Part shown: positions 33,284-41,433 of the stretch, one piece after another
Position numbering within the stretch: position 1 is the stretch's first letter
Layout of the letters: every line of letters starts with the position of its first letter
Origin: RH-AL1 sp965198495
Lineage (GTDB): Bacteria; Pseudomonadota; Alphaproteobacteria; Rhizobiales; Beijerinckiaceae
DNA: 64,000 nt
Assembly (NCBI GenBank): GCA_965198495.1
Contig: CBDAPL010000001.1
Location: forward strand, 3,100,001-3,164,000
Reading direction: 5' to 3'
The notes under the pieces: model-generated
Seen by the model: only the letters and a program-made list of their open reading frames with translations
Database searches by the model: none
What the model was told of the DNA's origin: nothing
Translations under genes and position numbers: made by a program

Positions 33284-33932
33284 TAGATTTAGTGTTCGTT
33301 CGGGTGGTTTGTTGACCTGGGAGGATCATGACGATCGGCGCCGCCCACTCGATCATCACGTTGCGGATCGGCGGCGCGTTGTGGCTTTCGAGATCGAAGC
33401 TGCCGGCGGCCTGCCCGCGCCGGATCGTCTTGAGGTAGCGTTTGCCGTCGCTGGTTCGCACCGCCGCCTCGCGGCCGGTGATGGCGACGAGATCGTGGAC
33501 CTTCTCGTCGCAAATCACCACGTCGCCGGCATTGTAGCGCGGCCACATGCTGTCGCCTTCCACCGTGAAAGCGATGCTCTCCTTCGACAGCGGCAACGTC
33601 AGCTCGATCTGGTCGAGCCCCTCGGGCGGGATCTGTTCGAACTCAGGCCGGATCTCGGCGCCGGCGCCGACGCGGCCGACGATCCGCAGCGTACATGACG
33701 AAGCGGCGGTGGCGCTGACGCCTTCCAGCAGCCACGAGGCGGTCGTCTCGAGCACAGGGGCCAGCGAGGCGAGCGTCTCGGTCGTGACGCCGCGCCGCTC
33801 GCCGTTCTGCACGGCGCGCCGCAGATTGCGGATCGCGTCGGGTTTCTTCGCCGCCATGGAGGCGGCATGCGCGGAGAGGCCGACGGCGGCCAACCGGCTC
33901 TCGACACGGGCAAGGACATCTTTCAGTTCCAT
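33279..33932 (-). CDS. S24-family phage-type repressor (HTH plus LexA-like peptidase)
   Basis: A 217-residue regulator. The N-terminal ~70 residues are helical and match an XRE-like head in a reduced form (AASMAAKKPDAIRNLRRAVQ; TETLASLAPVLETTASWLLE). The C-terminal S24 domain (about 90-200) has the nucleophile Ser in VEGDSMWPRYNAGD and the Lys in RYLKTIRR, so self-cleavage on DNA damage or direct sensing is possible. The ATG at 33932 is used; 12 extra codons are open upstream. Flanked on both sides by GGTA-N4-TACC palindromes, its likely binding sites. It resembles lambda-CI-type C2 repressors. Confidence 0.85.
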   Translation of the reverse strand: MELKDVLARVESRLAAVGLSAHAASMAAKKPDAIRNLRRAVQNGERRGVTTETLASLAPVLETTASWLLEGVSATAASSCTLRIVGRVGAGAEIRPEFEQIPPEGLDQIELTLPLSKESIAFTVEGDSMWPRYNAGDVVICDEKVHDLVAITGREAAVRTSDGKRYLKTIRRGQAAGSFDLESHNAPPIRNVMIEWAAPIVMILPGQQTTRTNTKSR

Positions 33933-33994
33933 AATCGGTAGAATGACCGTGATCCGAGCAAAAATCATTAGGTAAGATCGCCGTAGTGCGTTAG

Positions 33995-34006
33995 GGTACC
34001 TTTACC
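33995..34006. promoter_or_regulatory. GGTA-N4-TACC operator copy 3
   Basis: GGTACCTTTACC in the divergent promoter between the repressor gene and the 116-aa gene, next to a TATTAA -10-like box. A degenerate half copy (GGTAAGATCGCC) sits 24 bases to the left at 33971-33982. Confidence 0.65.
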
Positions 34007-34028
34007 TATTAAACTATGGATCAGCGGT

Positions 34029-34379
34029 ATGACACATTCCGGCACGTCCCTCGAACATTCTCTGCCGGCGCGGACGCGCTGGTCTTTCGACAGAGTGGCG
34101 CGACTCGGCTTTCTCGTCGGCCAGGGTTTCGACGCCAGGTACATCGCCGACGATCCGATCATCGCCTCGACGCGAAACAACGTTCATCGCCAAGTGCACC
34201 GCTTCGGCCTCGCCTTCCGCGAGGCGGTCGCGCTGCGCCTGCCGGAGCAGGCGCTCGACCACCTCGACCGCGCGGCGATCAAGCGTGGCCTGAGCAGGGG
34301 TGCCCTGATGCGCGCCGTGCTTCTGGCCGCCGCCTCCGAGCAGGCGCTGCTCGACAACATTCTCGACGATGGAGCCTGA
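34029..34379 (+). CDS. Unknown 116-aa protein with ribbon-helix-helix-like centre
   Basis: Starts 22 bases after operator copy 3, divergent from the repressor gene. The N-terminal part (WSFDRVARLGFLVGQGFDAR YIADDP, positions ~17-42) looks like an HTH of the GcrA/terminase-small type; the C-terminal part VALRLPEQALDHLDRAAIKR then GLSRGALMRAVLL has the strand-helix-helix pattern of CopG-like proteins. DNA binding is therefore likely but not shown. It is followed by a DUF6362-like gene two bases later, so they are cotranscribed. Confidence 0.65.
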   Translation: MTHSGTSLEHSLPARTRWSFDRVARLGFLVGQGFDARYIADDPIIASTRNNVHRQVHRFGLAFREAVALRLPEQALDHLDRAAIKRGLSRGALMRAVLLAAASEQALLDNILDDGA

Positions 34380-34381
34380 CC

Positions 34382-34876
34382 ATGCGCCTCGACGCCTTCG
34401 AGAGCGCGACGGCCGCGACACCGCCGGAGCGATGGACCGCCGATCACATCGCGTTGCGCCTTGTCGAGGCCTTTCGGACGCTCGATCGCCTGCCGAAGGT
34501 CAAGGGGCCGCGGCAGGCGGGAAACCATTGGCCCTCGCACCGCCTCGAGTGGGCCGACCAGCTCGCGCAGGCCGAGCTGCCGGACGCGGAGCGGCGCGAG
34601 CGCGCGGAGCGGCAGAACGTCCTGTCCTTGCGCCCTGACGGCGCGGCGATCGCGCGGATGGACCTGGCGCTGGAGTGGCTGCGCGATCTCCGGGCCATCG
34701 ATCCGGGCCTGGCCCTCGTGACGAGTTTCTGGGCTTTGCGCGCGGCGCGTCACCGCTCCGTGCGCGCGCTGTGCCGCGAGAAGGGCTGGGTGCCGGCCAC
34801 CTTCTACAAGCTCAGAGCCAGGGCGCTGGCGCGCCTCGCCGACGAACTCAACCGGCGCGGCGACGCGGTGTTTTGA
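34382..34876 (+). CDS. DUF6362-like phage-associated protein
   Basis: A 164-residue protein. WTADHIALRLVEAFRTLDRL then PKVKGPRQAGNHWPSHRLEW resembles DUF6362, a family found in alphaproteobacterial prophage regions. The C-terminal part ARHRSVRALCREKGWVPATF then YKLRARALARLADEL resembles a sigma-factor-like HTH. The ATG at 34382 comes two bases after the preceding stop; the longer frame upstream overlaps that gene and is not real. Role unknown, perhaps a regulatory or replication adaptor. Confidence 0.7.
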   Translation: MRLDAFESATAATPPERWTADHIALRLVEAFRTLDRLPKVKGPRQAGNHWPSHRLEWADQLAQAELPDAERRERAERQNVLSLRPDGAAIARMDLALEWLRDLRAIDPGLALVTSFWALRAARHRSVRALCREKGWVPATFYKLRARALARLADELNRRGDAVF

Positions 34877-34940
34877 TCGCGTGCCGCCGCGTGCTACAGG
34901 CCTGCCCGCGGTCGTCGCCGCTCACCCCCGGGAGTTCGTC

Positions 34941-35312
34941 TTGTCCTACCGCCGCCTCGCCGCCCTCGTCCTTGCCGGCACGTGCCTCGCCTCGCCGCTC
35001 GCCGCGCAAACGATGCGGCATGGTGAGATGCAAAATGAGATGGACACCACGGACAACCCGGCGGACAAGGCCTTCATCGGCGCCATGCGCGACATGATGA
35101 TGGGCATGCACACGGGCATGCCGACCGGCGACACCGACGCCGACTTCGTCCGGCTGATGCTTCCGCATCACAAGGCCGCCGTCGACATGGCCAAGGCCGA
35201 GGTCGCCTATGGCAAGGATCCCGACCTCATCGCGCTGGCGCGGGAGATCGTCACCGCGCAGGACAAGGAGATCACCCTGATGAAGGCGTGGCAGGACAAG
35301 CACGCGAAATAG
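34941..35312 (+). CDS. DUF305 family exported protein
   Basis: A 123-residue exported protein. TTG at 34941 is chosen because GGGAG lies 6 bases before it and a signal peptide follows (LAALVLAGTCLASPLAAQ). The DUF305 four-helix pattern is present: FIGAMRDMMMGMHTGMPTGD, DFVRLMLPHHKAAVDMAKAE and AREIVTAQDKEITLMKAWQ. The LPHHKAAV histidine pair and methionine-rich helix are typical of DUF305/CopM proteins, some of which bind copper. No copper gene is adjacent. Confidence 0.85.
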   Translation: MSYRRLAALVLAGTCLASPLAAQTMRHGEMQNEMDTTDNPADKAFIGAMRDMMMGMHTGMPTGDTDADFVRLMLPHHKAAVDMAKAEVAYGKDPDLIALAREIVTAQDKEITLMKAWQDKHAK

Positions 35313-35330
35313 GTGCGCGGGAAACGATCG

Positions 35331-35621
35331 ATGACGCCAAGGATGCCCATGCGCGTTGCCTTGCCGATGGTCGCGCTCCTGCTCGGCGGCTGCGGCGCGC
35401 GCGACTGCCAGCTCGGCATCGCCAATCGCGATTGCGGCGTCCAGGGCTCCGCACTCGCCGATTTCCCGCAGGACGACGCGATCTGCCGCGGGTACGGCCT
35501 CGTGCCCGGCACGCGCGACTATGCCGTCTGTCGTCAAACCAAGCGCCACGAGCGTCAGCTCACCGCGCGCGAGACGGATTACGGCGTGTTGCAGGAGCCG
35601 CTAACGCCCTCGGTGCGATAG
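35331..35621 (+). CDS. Small lipoprotein, hypothetical
   Basis: A 96-residue protein with a lipoprotein signal (MRVALPMVALLLGGCGARDC, lipobox LGGC). The mature part has five cysteines in DCQLGIANRDCGVQG, AICRGYG and AVCRQTK, and ends in TDYGVLQEPLTPSVR. The ATG at 35331 follows GGAAACG; Met codons at 35343 and 35349 are alternatives. Convergent with the Wzc-like gene. No family recognised. Confidence 0.65.
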   Translation: MTPRMPMRVALPMVALLLGGCGARDCQLGIANRDCGVQGSALADFPQDDAICRGYGLVPGTRDYAVCRQTKRHERQLTARETDYGVLQEPLTPSVR

Positions 35622-35629
35622 GCGCCGCG

Positions 35630-37801
35630 CTAGCTCGCCATCGCCATCGGCTCGCTCATGACCGAAGGCGAAGTGCGATTGAGGATGATGCCGGCGAAGT
35701 TCGGCTTGTCCGCGATGGCGTCGACGGCGACGATGAAATCCTCTCGCAGCAGCTGCTCCCAGCATGCCACCAGCGCGACTCCATCGGCGAGCGAAGCCAG
35801 GGCCATGGCGCCGCGGCCGGAGTCGAAAGCCGGGACGTCGAGCAGCACCAGATCGAACCGCAGGCGCGCCTCAGCGAGGAAGGTGCGCAACGCCTTGGTC
35901 GAGACGGCGGGATCGAGCGGCTTGCGGCCGGACGGCAGCACCGCGAACCGGTCCTTGCGCACGACCGCCTTGTTGGCGGAGAGGTCGCCGGCGATCACGT
36001 CCGAGAGCCCGGGCGCGCCCGCGATGTCGAAGCGCTTCGAGAGACCGCGCCGCTCCGGATCGGCGTCGATGAGCAGCACGCTCCGCGCCTTGCCAGCGGC
36101 GGCCGCGATGCAAAGCGCGAGGCTCGTCGCGCCCTCGCGCGCGCTCAGCGGGGCGAGAGCGAGGATACGGCCCGGTTGTCGCGTGCCCATGTCCTTGTCG
36201 CCGGCGATGGGCGTCGTCGGCATGCCGACGAGCTTCTCGACCAGGCGGTCGATCGATTGGGCGAAGTCGGAATCCGGGTTGTCCTCGCAAAAGTCGACGC
36301 AGTCGACGCGGCGTGTCGCGCTTCCGGCGATGTCCGGCACCCGGCCCAGGATGAAGGCGTTGGCACGCGCGCGCGGCGTGGAGGCGGAGCGCGCGCGCAT
36401 CAGGTCGAGCAAAGCCGCCAGTCCCAGTCCAAGCAGCAGGCCGGCGACGGCGGCAACCGGGAGGATCAGCTTGATCTTGGGCGAGGATGGCGCCGTCGGC
36501 TCGAGCGCCGGCGAGATCAGCCGCGCGTCGGGCTCCTCGAAGGTCGACTGCTCCTGGGTCAGCTTGGCGCGATTGAGGAAGTTCTCGAACAGCGCCTTGT
36601 TGGCAAGGTTGGTGCGCTGCAGCTCACGCAGCTTGACGCCGACCTCGTTGTCGCCGCCCGACGTGTCGGTGAGGCCGGCGATCGTCCGGCGCAGCGACTC
36701 CTCGCGGTTCTTCGCCACCTCTGAGTCGTTTTTCAGGGTCGATACGAGGCGCTTCATTTCCGACTCGATCGCCCGATCGAGGCCGGCGCGCTGCGCATGG
36801 ATCTGCGTGATGGCGGGATAGGCCGAGCCGTACATCGCGGAAAGGTCGGACTCGCGCCGCGTCAGGTCCGCCTGCTGCGTGCGCAGCTGCGTGATGACCG
36901 GCGAGCGGATGATCTCGGGCAAAGAGTCGAGGTTGGTGCCATTCGTTTTGAAGCGCGTCGCCTGCTGATATTGCGCGAGCTTGTCGGCCGAGTCGACGCT
37001 CGCCGTCGCGAGCTTTTCGTTGAGATCCTGCAGCTGCTGCTCGCCGACGGTGATCGGCCCATCCATGATCGTCGTGGTCAGATTGTGCGCCTTGCGGTAG
37101 TCGGCGACGGCACGTTCGGACTCGCGCACCTGGTCGCGCAGATCGCCCAGGCGGTCCTCGAAGAAAGCCGCCGCCTGCTGCACCGATTTCGCGTGAACCG
37201 AGATCTGATCCTCGACGTAGGTCTGCGCCAGCGAGTTGGCGAGACGCGTCGCCTTCGCGGGATCGCGCGACGAGACGGCCAGCGAGAGCACGTAGCTTTT
37301 GGCGACGCGGGTCACGTCGATCTTGTTGAACAGACGCACGATCACCGGCGCGAGCTTGGGATCGATGCCATCGAGCGACGGCACTTCGGCCTTGCCGGTC
37401 TTTGCCGCGCGAAACAAGCCGACGACGCGATCGAGCAGGCCCTGTTTCGCGGCGGCGGCGAACTCGGGATCGTCGACGAGGTTCTCCTTCGCGACGACCT
37501 TCGCGAGCAGCCGCGTCGACATGATGATCGGAATCTGGCTGTCGACGATCGACGAGTCGAGTCCGGTATCCGTGCTCACGCCGTCCTGGCCGAAGATGTG
37601 CTGCTTGCGCGGGTCGAGCAGGACTTGGGATGTGGCGGTGTAGACCGGCGTGACGGACACGCAGACGATGCCGGCGAGCAGGACGCAGCCAAATGCCACG
37701 CCGGCGACGAGGCGCCAGCGGCGCGACAGAAATCGTTTGATCTCGGCGAGATCGAGGCGATCGAGATCGCGGTTCGCGTCGGCTTCGGGAATCAGCGACA
37801 T
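35630..37801 (-). CDS. Wzc-like exopolysaccharide chain-length/kinase protein with degenerate ATPase site
   Basis: A 723-residue inner-membrane protein: Wzz domain with two flanking membrane helices (VAGVAFGCVLLAGIVCVSVT near 40; LPVAAVAGLLLGLGLAALLD near 440), a long periplasmic coiled-coil middle, and a C-terminal CpsD/BY-kinase-like domain (about 545-715). Walker A' VLLIDADPER (about 575) and Walker B FDLVLLDVP (about 650) are kept, but the P-loop reads SAREGATS where a GxGKT/S lysine is expected, and no tyrosine cluster ends the protein. Head of the EPS locus; controls chain length and export, probably without kinase activity. Confidence 0.87.
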   Translation of the reverse strand: MSLIPEADANRDLDRLDLAEIKRFLSRRWRLVAGVAFGCVLLAGIVCVSVTPVYTATSQVLLDPRKQHIFGQDGVSTDTGLDSSIVDSQIPIIMSTRLLAKVVAKENLVDDPEFAAAAKQGLLDRVVGLFRAAKTGKAEVPSLDGIDPKLAPVIVRLFNKIDVTRVAKSYVLSLAVSSRDPAKATRLANSLAQTYVEDQISVHAKSVQQAAAFFEDRLGDLRDQVRESERAVADYRKAHNLTTTIMDGPITVGEQQLQDLNEKLATASVDSADKLAQYQQATRFKTNGTNLDSLPEIIRSPVITQLRTQQADLTRRESDLSAMYGSAYPAITQIHAQRAGLDRAIESEMKRLVSTLKNDSEVAKNREESLRRTIAGLTDTSGGDNEVGVKLRELQRTNLANKALFENFLNRAKLTQEQSTFEEPDARLISPALEPTAPSSPKIKLILPVAAVAGLLLGLGLAALLDLMRARSASTPRARANAFILGRVPDIAGSATRRVDCVDFCEDNPDSDFAQSIDRLVEKLVGMPTTPIAGDKDMGTRQPGRILALAPLSAREGATSLALCIAAAAGKARSVLLIDADPERRGLSKRFDIAGAPGLSDVIAGDLSANKAVVRKDRFAVLPSGRKPLDPAVSTKALRTFLAEARLRFDLVLLDVPAFDSGRGAMALASLADGVALVACWEQLLREDFIVAVDAIADKPNFAGIILNRTSPSVMSEPMAMAS

Positions 37802-37948
37802 CGTCCACGCACTCACGGCCGCACATGCGAAGGGCCGAGACCTCGGCCGCGACGGTGGCCGTTCTCGGCACCGATAAGAAAGGCTAAGCAAACAACCTTA
37901 ATTTTTCATCCTGCTTCCGACACTCCGAAGGCCGGGTGGTGGTCCAGG

Positions 37949-38767
37949 TCACGGACGCTTGGCGTACGCGGCGATCGACTTGATGTACATGAAAGAGGGG
38001 TTCGGCACCTTGTCGATCGGCCAGCCGGAGCCGAGCGCCAGGTTCGCCAGCAAATACATCGGCTGGCGAAACTCAGGCCGCGTCGGCGTACGCCAGACCT
38101 CCTGCCGATTGAAGTAGAAGGTCACCCAATCCTTCTCGATGCTGACGCCGTAGCGATTGAACTGATCTGTGGCGCTACCGCGCGGAATGGAGACGATCTT
38201 GCCGTCGCCGAAACGCCGATCGTCGTCGGCCCAGACGTGGACGTTGGCGTGGTAGGTGTCGGGCGAGTTGCCGTAATACTCGAAGACATCGATTTCGGCG
38301 CGCGGCTCCGGCTTGGGCGTGATGCCGACCAGCCAGAAGGCCGGCCAGACCCCGGTGCCTTTCGGCAGCATCGCCTCCGTTTCGAAGTAGCCGTACTGCT
38401 GCGCGAAGCCCGAGCCGCCGAGCCCGTCATGGTCGCGCGACGCGATGAGGCCGGAGCGCCAGTGCCCGTCGGCGCCCTTGCGCGCCTCGATGCGCAAGAT
38501 GCCGCTCGCGGTCTGGAACGGGAAGCCGGGTGCCGGATCGCTGAATTCCGCGTCGCCGAAATCGCCGTGCCACGGCGTGTGCGCGATCCACTTCGTGCCG
38601 GGACCCCAGGCCGACACGTCGAGCCTCTCGAATGTTTCGTCGAACGTCTTCTTGTAGGCGGAAATGTCGAGATCGCGCGACGCGCCAGCCGGCTCGGCGG
38701 GGCTCTGGTCGCAGGCGGCGAGCGGCACCGCGAGCGCGGCCAGAACAGCGAGAGGATAACGACCCAT
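37949..38767 (-). CDS. GH16 family glycosidase lipoprotein
   Basis: A 272-residue exported endo-glycanase of GH16 (laminarinase/ExoK type). The signal region ends in LAALAVPLAACDQ (lipobox LAAC). The catalytic motif EIDVFEYYG (ExDxxE with the nucleophile and acid/base glutamates) is near residue 170, preceded by the expected substrate-cleft residues (VWPAFWLVG). ATG at 38767 is chosen over an upstream frame. Next to EPS genes it probably trims or shortens the polymer. Confidence 0.92.
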   Translation of the reverse strand: MGRYPLAVLAALAVPLAACDQSPAEPAGASRDLDISAYKKTFDETFERLDVSAWGPGTKWIAHTPWHGDFGDAEFSDPAPGFPFQTASGILRIEARKGADGHWRSGLIASRDHDGLGGSGFAQQYGYFETEAMLPKGTGVWPAFWLVGITPKPEPRAEIDVFEYYGNSPDTYHANVHVWADDDRRFGDGKIVSIPRGSATDQFNRYGVSIEKDWVTFYFNRQEVWRTPTRPEFRQPMYLLANLALGSGWPIDKVPNPSFMYIKSIAAYAKRP

Positions 38768-39140
38768 GATGGACCTTCGCGACAGTGGTTTTGCGGCAAA
38801 GCCAGCAGAACGCATGCCTCACCACTTTTTAGCCAGCGATTGCCGCGATGGTTTGTCTCCAAGGTTAGCAAAATGTGAACGCGGCCGAGATCCTCGGCTC
38901 GTTCTCGAAGGGAGAGCATGGTTTTTCAAACCGGTCTCACGTCGGCGACAAGCGGACACGTCCGCCAAGGTCCGTGCGTTTTCCCGTCCCAGAATAGATA
39001 CACGTTCCGTATGAGTTGCCGGTCCCTATGGCGCGGCAGGCGTGCGCCCGCAGCCGGCTCGACCCTGAATGAGCCCGATGGCGGGAACGACGGCATGTCC
39101 CGGTAATGATTGTATGGCTTGATCGCGAAGAGGTCCGATC
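38768..39140. other. Intergenic region between GH16 and the first glycosyltransferase
   Basis: 373 bases holding the divergent promoters of the EPS locus. Short open frames (for example 38918-39106 on the plus strand) lack a ribosome site and family resemblance. No operator or hairpin was recognised. Confidence 0.5.
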
Positions 39141-40280
39141 ATGCGCGTAGCGATCATTCACTATTGGCTCGTCGGCATGCGTGGCGGCGAGAAGGTGCTC
39201 GAGGAACTCTGCCTGCTCTACCCGCAGGCGGACATCTTCACGCACGTTCACGATGCCAGCCGCACCAGCGATCTGATCAACTCGCACAAGATCACCACGA
39301 CCTACATCAGCCGGCTGCCGTTCGCGCGCAAACTATATCAGAGATACCTGCCGTTCATGCCTTCCGCTCTCGAGGAGCTCGACCTCACGGGGTATGACCT
39401 CGTGATATCGTCCGAAGCGGGACCGGCCAAAGGCGTGATCACCCATCCCAACGCCGTGCACATCTGCTACTGCCACTCGCCGATGCGCTACCTGTGGGAT
39501 CAGTACCATACCTACCGCGCCAATGCCGGGCGGATCACGCGGCTCTTCATGTCGCTGACGATGCCGCTGCTGCGCGCCTGGGACGTCGCGTCGGCGGCCC
39601 ATGTCGACCACTTCATCGCCAACTCGACGTTCATCGCGCGGCGGATCGCCAAGGTCTATCGACGCGACAGCGAGGTCATCTTCCCGCCGGTCGATCTCGA
39701 GGCTTTCACGCTGGCGCCGCGGCCGTCGCGCGACTTCTATCTCTATATCGGTCAGCTCGTGCCCTATAAGCGCGTCGATCTCGCCGTCGCCGCCTGCACG
39801 AAGCTCGGCCGCAGGCTGGTCGTCGTCGGTACCGGTACCGAGGACGCGCGGCTGCGGGCGATGGCCGGCCCGACGGTCACGCTGCGCGGCTGGGCGTCGG
39901 CGGAGGATCTCCAAGCCTGTTATCAAAACTGTCGCGGGCTGTTGTTCCCCGGCGAGGAGGATTTCGGCATCGTTCCGCTTGAGGCGATGGCATCGGGCCG
40001 GCCTGTGATCGCCTATGGGTCCGGCGGCGCGCTCGACACGATCGTCGACGGGGTCACCGGCGTCTTCTTCGACGAGCAGAGCGTGGACGCGCTCGTGACC
40101 GCCATCGAAAGCTTCGAGGCGATCGAGGACACTTTCGATCCACAGGCGATCCGCCAGCACGCCCGCGGCTTCGGCCGGGAGCTCTTCCGCCGCAAGCTGA
40201 AGAACCACATCGACGCCTGCGTGCGGCAATCGTCCGGCAAGCGCCTGCGCGAGACGAGCTACGTCGAGGCCGCCCAATGA
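39141..40280 (+). CDS. GT4-family glycosyltransferase (EPS)
   Basis: A 379-residue GT-B glycosyltransferase: N-terminal MRVAIIHYWLVGMRGGEKVL (the LxxGGxE acceptor loop), HICYCHSPMRYLWDQYHTYR (WbaZ/mannosyltransferase-like), FYLYIGQLVPYKRVDLAV, GWASAEDLQACYQNCRGLLF and the E-x7-E nucleotide-sugar motif EEDFGIVPLEAMASG. Retaining transfer from a nucleotide sugar, sugar not assignable. Overlaps the next GT gene by four bases (ATGA). Confidence 0.9.
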   Translation: MRVAIIHYWLVGMRGGEKVLEELCLLYPQADIFTHVHDASRTSDLINSHKITTTYISRLPFARKLYQRYLPFMPSALEELDLTGYDLVISSEAGPAKGVITHPNAVHICYCHSPMRYLWDQYHTYRANAGRITRLFMSLTMPLLRAWDVASAAHVDHFIANSTFIARRIAKVYRRDSEVIFPPVDLEAFTLAPRPSRDFYLYIGQLVPYKRVDLAVAACTKLGRRLVVVGTGTEDARLRAMAGPTVTLRGWASAEDLQACYQNCRGLLFPGEEDFGIVPLEAMASGRPVIAYGSGGALDTIVDGVTGVFFDEQSVDALVTAIESFEAIEDTFDPQAIRQHARGFGRELFRRKLKNHIDACVRQSSGKRLRETSYVEAAQ

Positions 40281-41431
40281 GCGAGAGCCTGCCGACCTGG
40301 ACGATCAACGGCCGCTTCCTGACGCAGCCGCAAACCGGCGTGCAGCGCTACGCCGGCGAGATCACGCGCGCGATCGACGCGCGCCTCGCCGGCGACGAAG
40401 ACCTGCGGCGCAGAATTCGTTGGGAGATGCTGCTTCCCGCCGATTGCGCCGTCCTGCCGCGCTACGAGGCAATCGCGGTGAGACGCAGCAAGCGCGGGCG
40501 CGGCTATGCCTGGGAGCAAACGGTTCTGCCTTCGATGGCGACGGGCGGTCTCGTCAATTTCGCGAACCTCGGGCCACTCGCGCACGGCCGTCAGATCGTC
40601 TGCCTGCACGACGCCAACGTCTTTCTCGAGCCGTCGAGCTACTCGCGCGGTTTTCGCCTGGCCTATCGCGCCCTGTTCCCGCTGCTGGCGCGCCGCGCCC
40701 GCGCCGTGACGACCGTCTCGCGGTTTTCGGCCGACATGCTGAAGCGGTTCGGCGTCACCGGGGCGCGGCCGAGCGAGGTGATCCCCAACGGCCATGAACA
40801 CGCGCTGCGCTGGAACGCCTCGGCCTCCCGCTTCGCGGCGCCGGACGCCTTCAAGCGGCCCTTCGTCTTCGCCCTCGGCAGCCGCGCCAAGCACAAGCAG
40901 CTCGACCTCCTGCTCGGGCTCGCGCCGGCCCTCGACGCGCGCGGCATCGACCTTTACGTGTCGGGCGGCACGTCGTCGATCTTCGCGACGACGGCGCTGC
41001 CGCGAACGAGCAACGTGTTCCCCGTCGGCTTCGTCAGCGACGACGACCTCGCCGCGCTCTTCTCACGCGCGCTTTGCTTCGCGTTCCCGTCGCGCACCGA
41101 GGGATTCGGCCTGCCCCTGTTGGAGGCGATGGTGCATGGCGCGCCGATCGTCGCCGCCGCCTGCGCGAGCATGCCGGAGGTCTGCGGCGACGCCGCGCTC
41201 TACGCGCCGCCGGACGATCCTGCCGTCTGGCTGAAGCGCATCGACCAGCTCGCCGCCGACGCCGACTTGCGTGGCGCGTTGCGCGCGCGAGGCAGGGCGC
41301 GCTGCACGCTCTTTTCCTGGCATGACGGGGCGGAGCGCTATCTCGATCTGGCGCTCAGCCTGTCGCCGCGGGAAGCAAACGCGCACGCGAAAAGCGCTGG
41401 GCGGTTGGGCGGCCCGGTCCCAGGCCGCTAG
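40277..41431 (+). CDS. GT4-family glycosyltransferase (EPS)
   Basis: A 384-residue GT-B enzyme: GRFLTQPQTGVQRYAGEITR start (a frequent opening in GT4 EPS enzymes), VTTVSRFSADMLKRFGV, IPNGHEHALRW, VFALGSRAKHKQLDLLLGL, and the late motif SRTEGFGLPLLEAMVHGAP (E-x7-E). Translationally coupled to the upstream GT and 2 bases before the polymerase gene. Donor and acceptor unknown. Confidence 0.9.
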   Translation: MSESLPTWTINGRFLTQPQTGVQRYAGEITRAIDARLAGDEDLRRRIRWEMLLPADCAVLPRYEAIAVRRSKRGRGYAWEQTVLPSMATGGLVNFANLGPLAHGRQIVCLHDANVFLEPSSYSRGFRLAYRALFPLLARRARAVTTVSRFSADMLKRFGVTGARPSEVIPNGHEHALRWNASASRFAAPDAFKRPFVFALGSRAKHKQLDLLLGLAPALDARGIDLYVSGGTSSIFATTALPRTSNVFPVGFVSDDDLAALFSRALCFAFPSRTEGFGLPLLEAMVHGAPIVAAACASMPEVCGDAALYAPPDDPAVWLKRIDQLAADADLRGALRARGRARCTLFSWHDGAERYLDLALSLSPREANAHAKSAGRLGGPVPGR

Positions 41432-41433
41432 CC

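Noticed and set aside
38918..39106. 62-codon plus-strand frame before the first EPS glycosyltransferase
   Set aside because: No ribosome site, no resemblance, biased composition.
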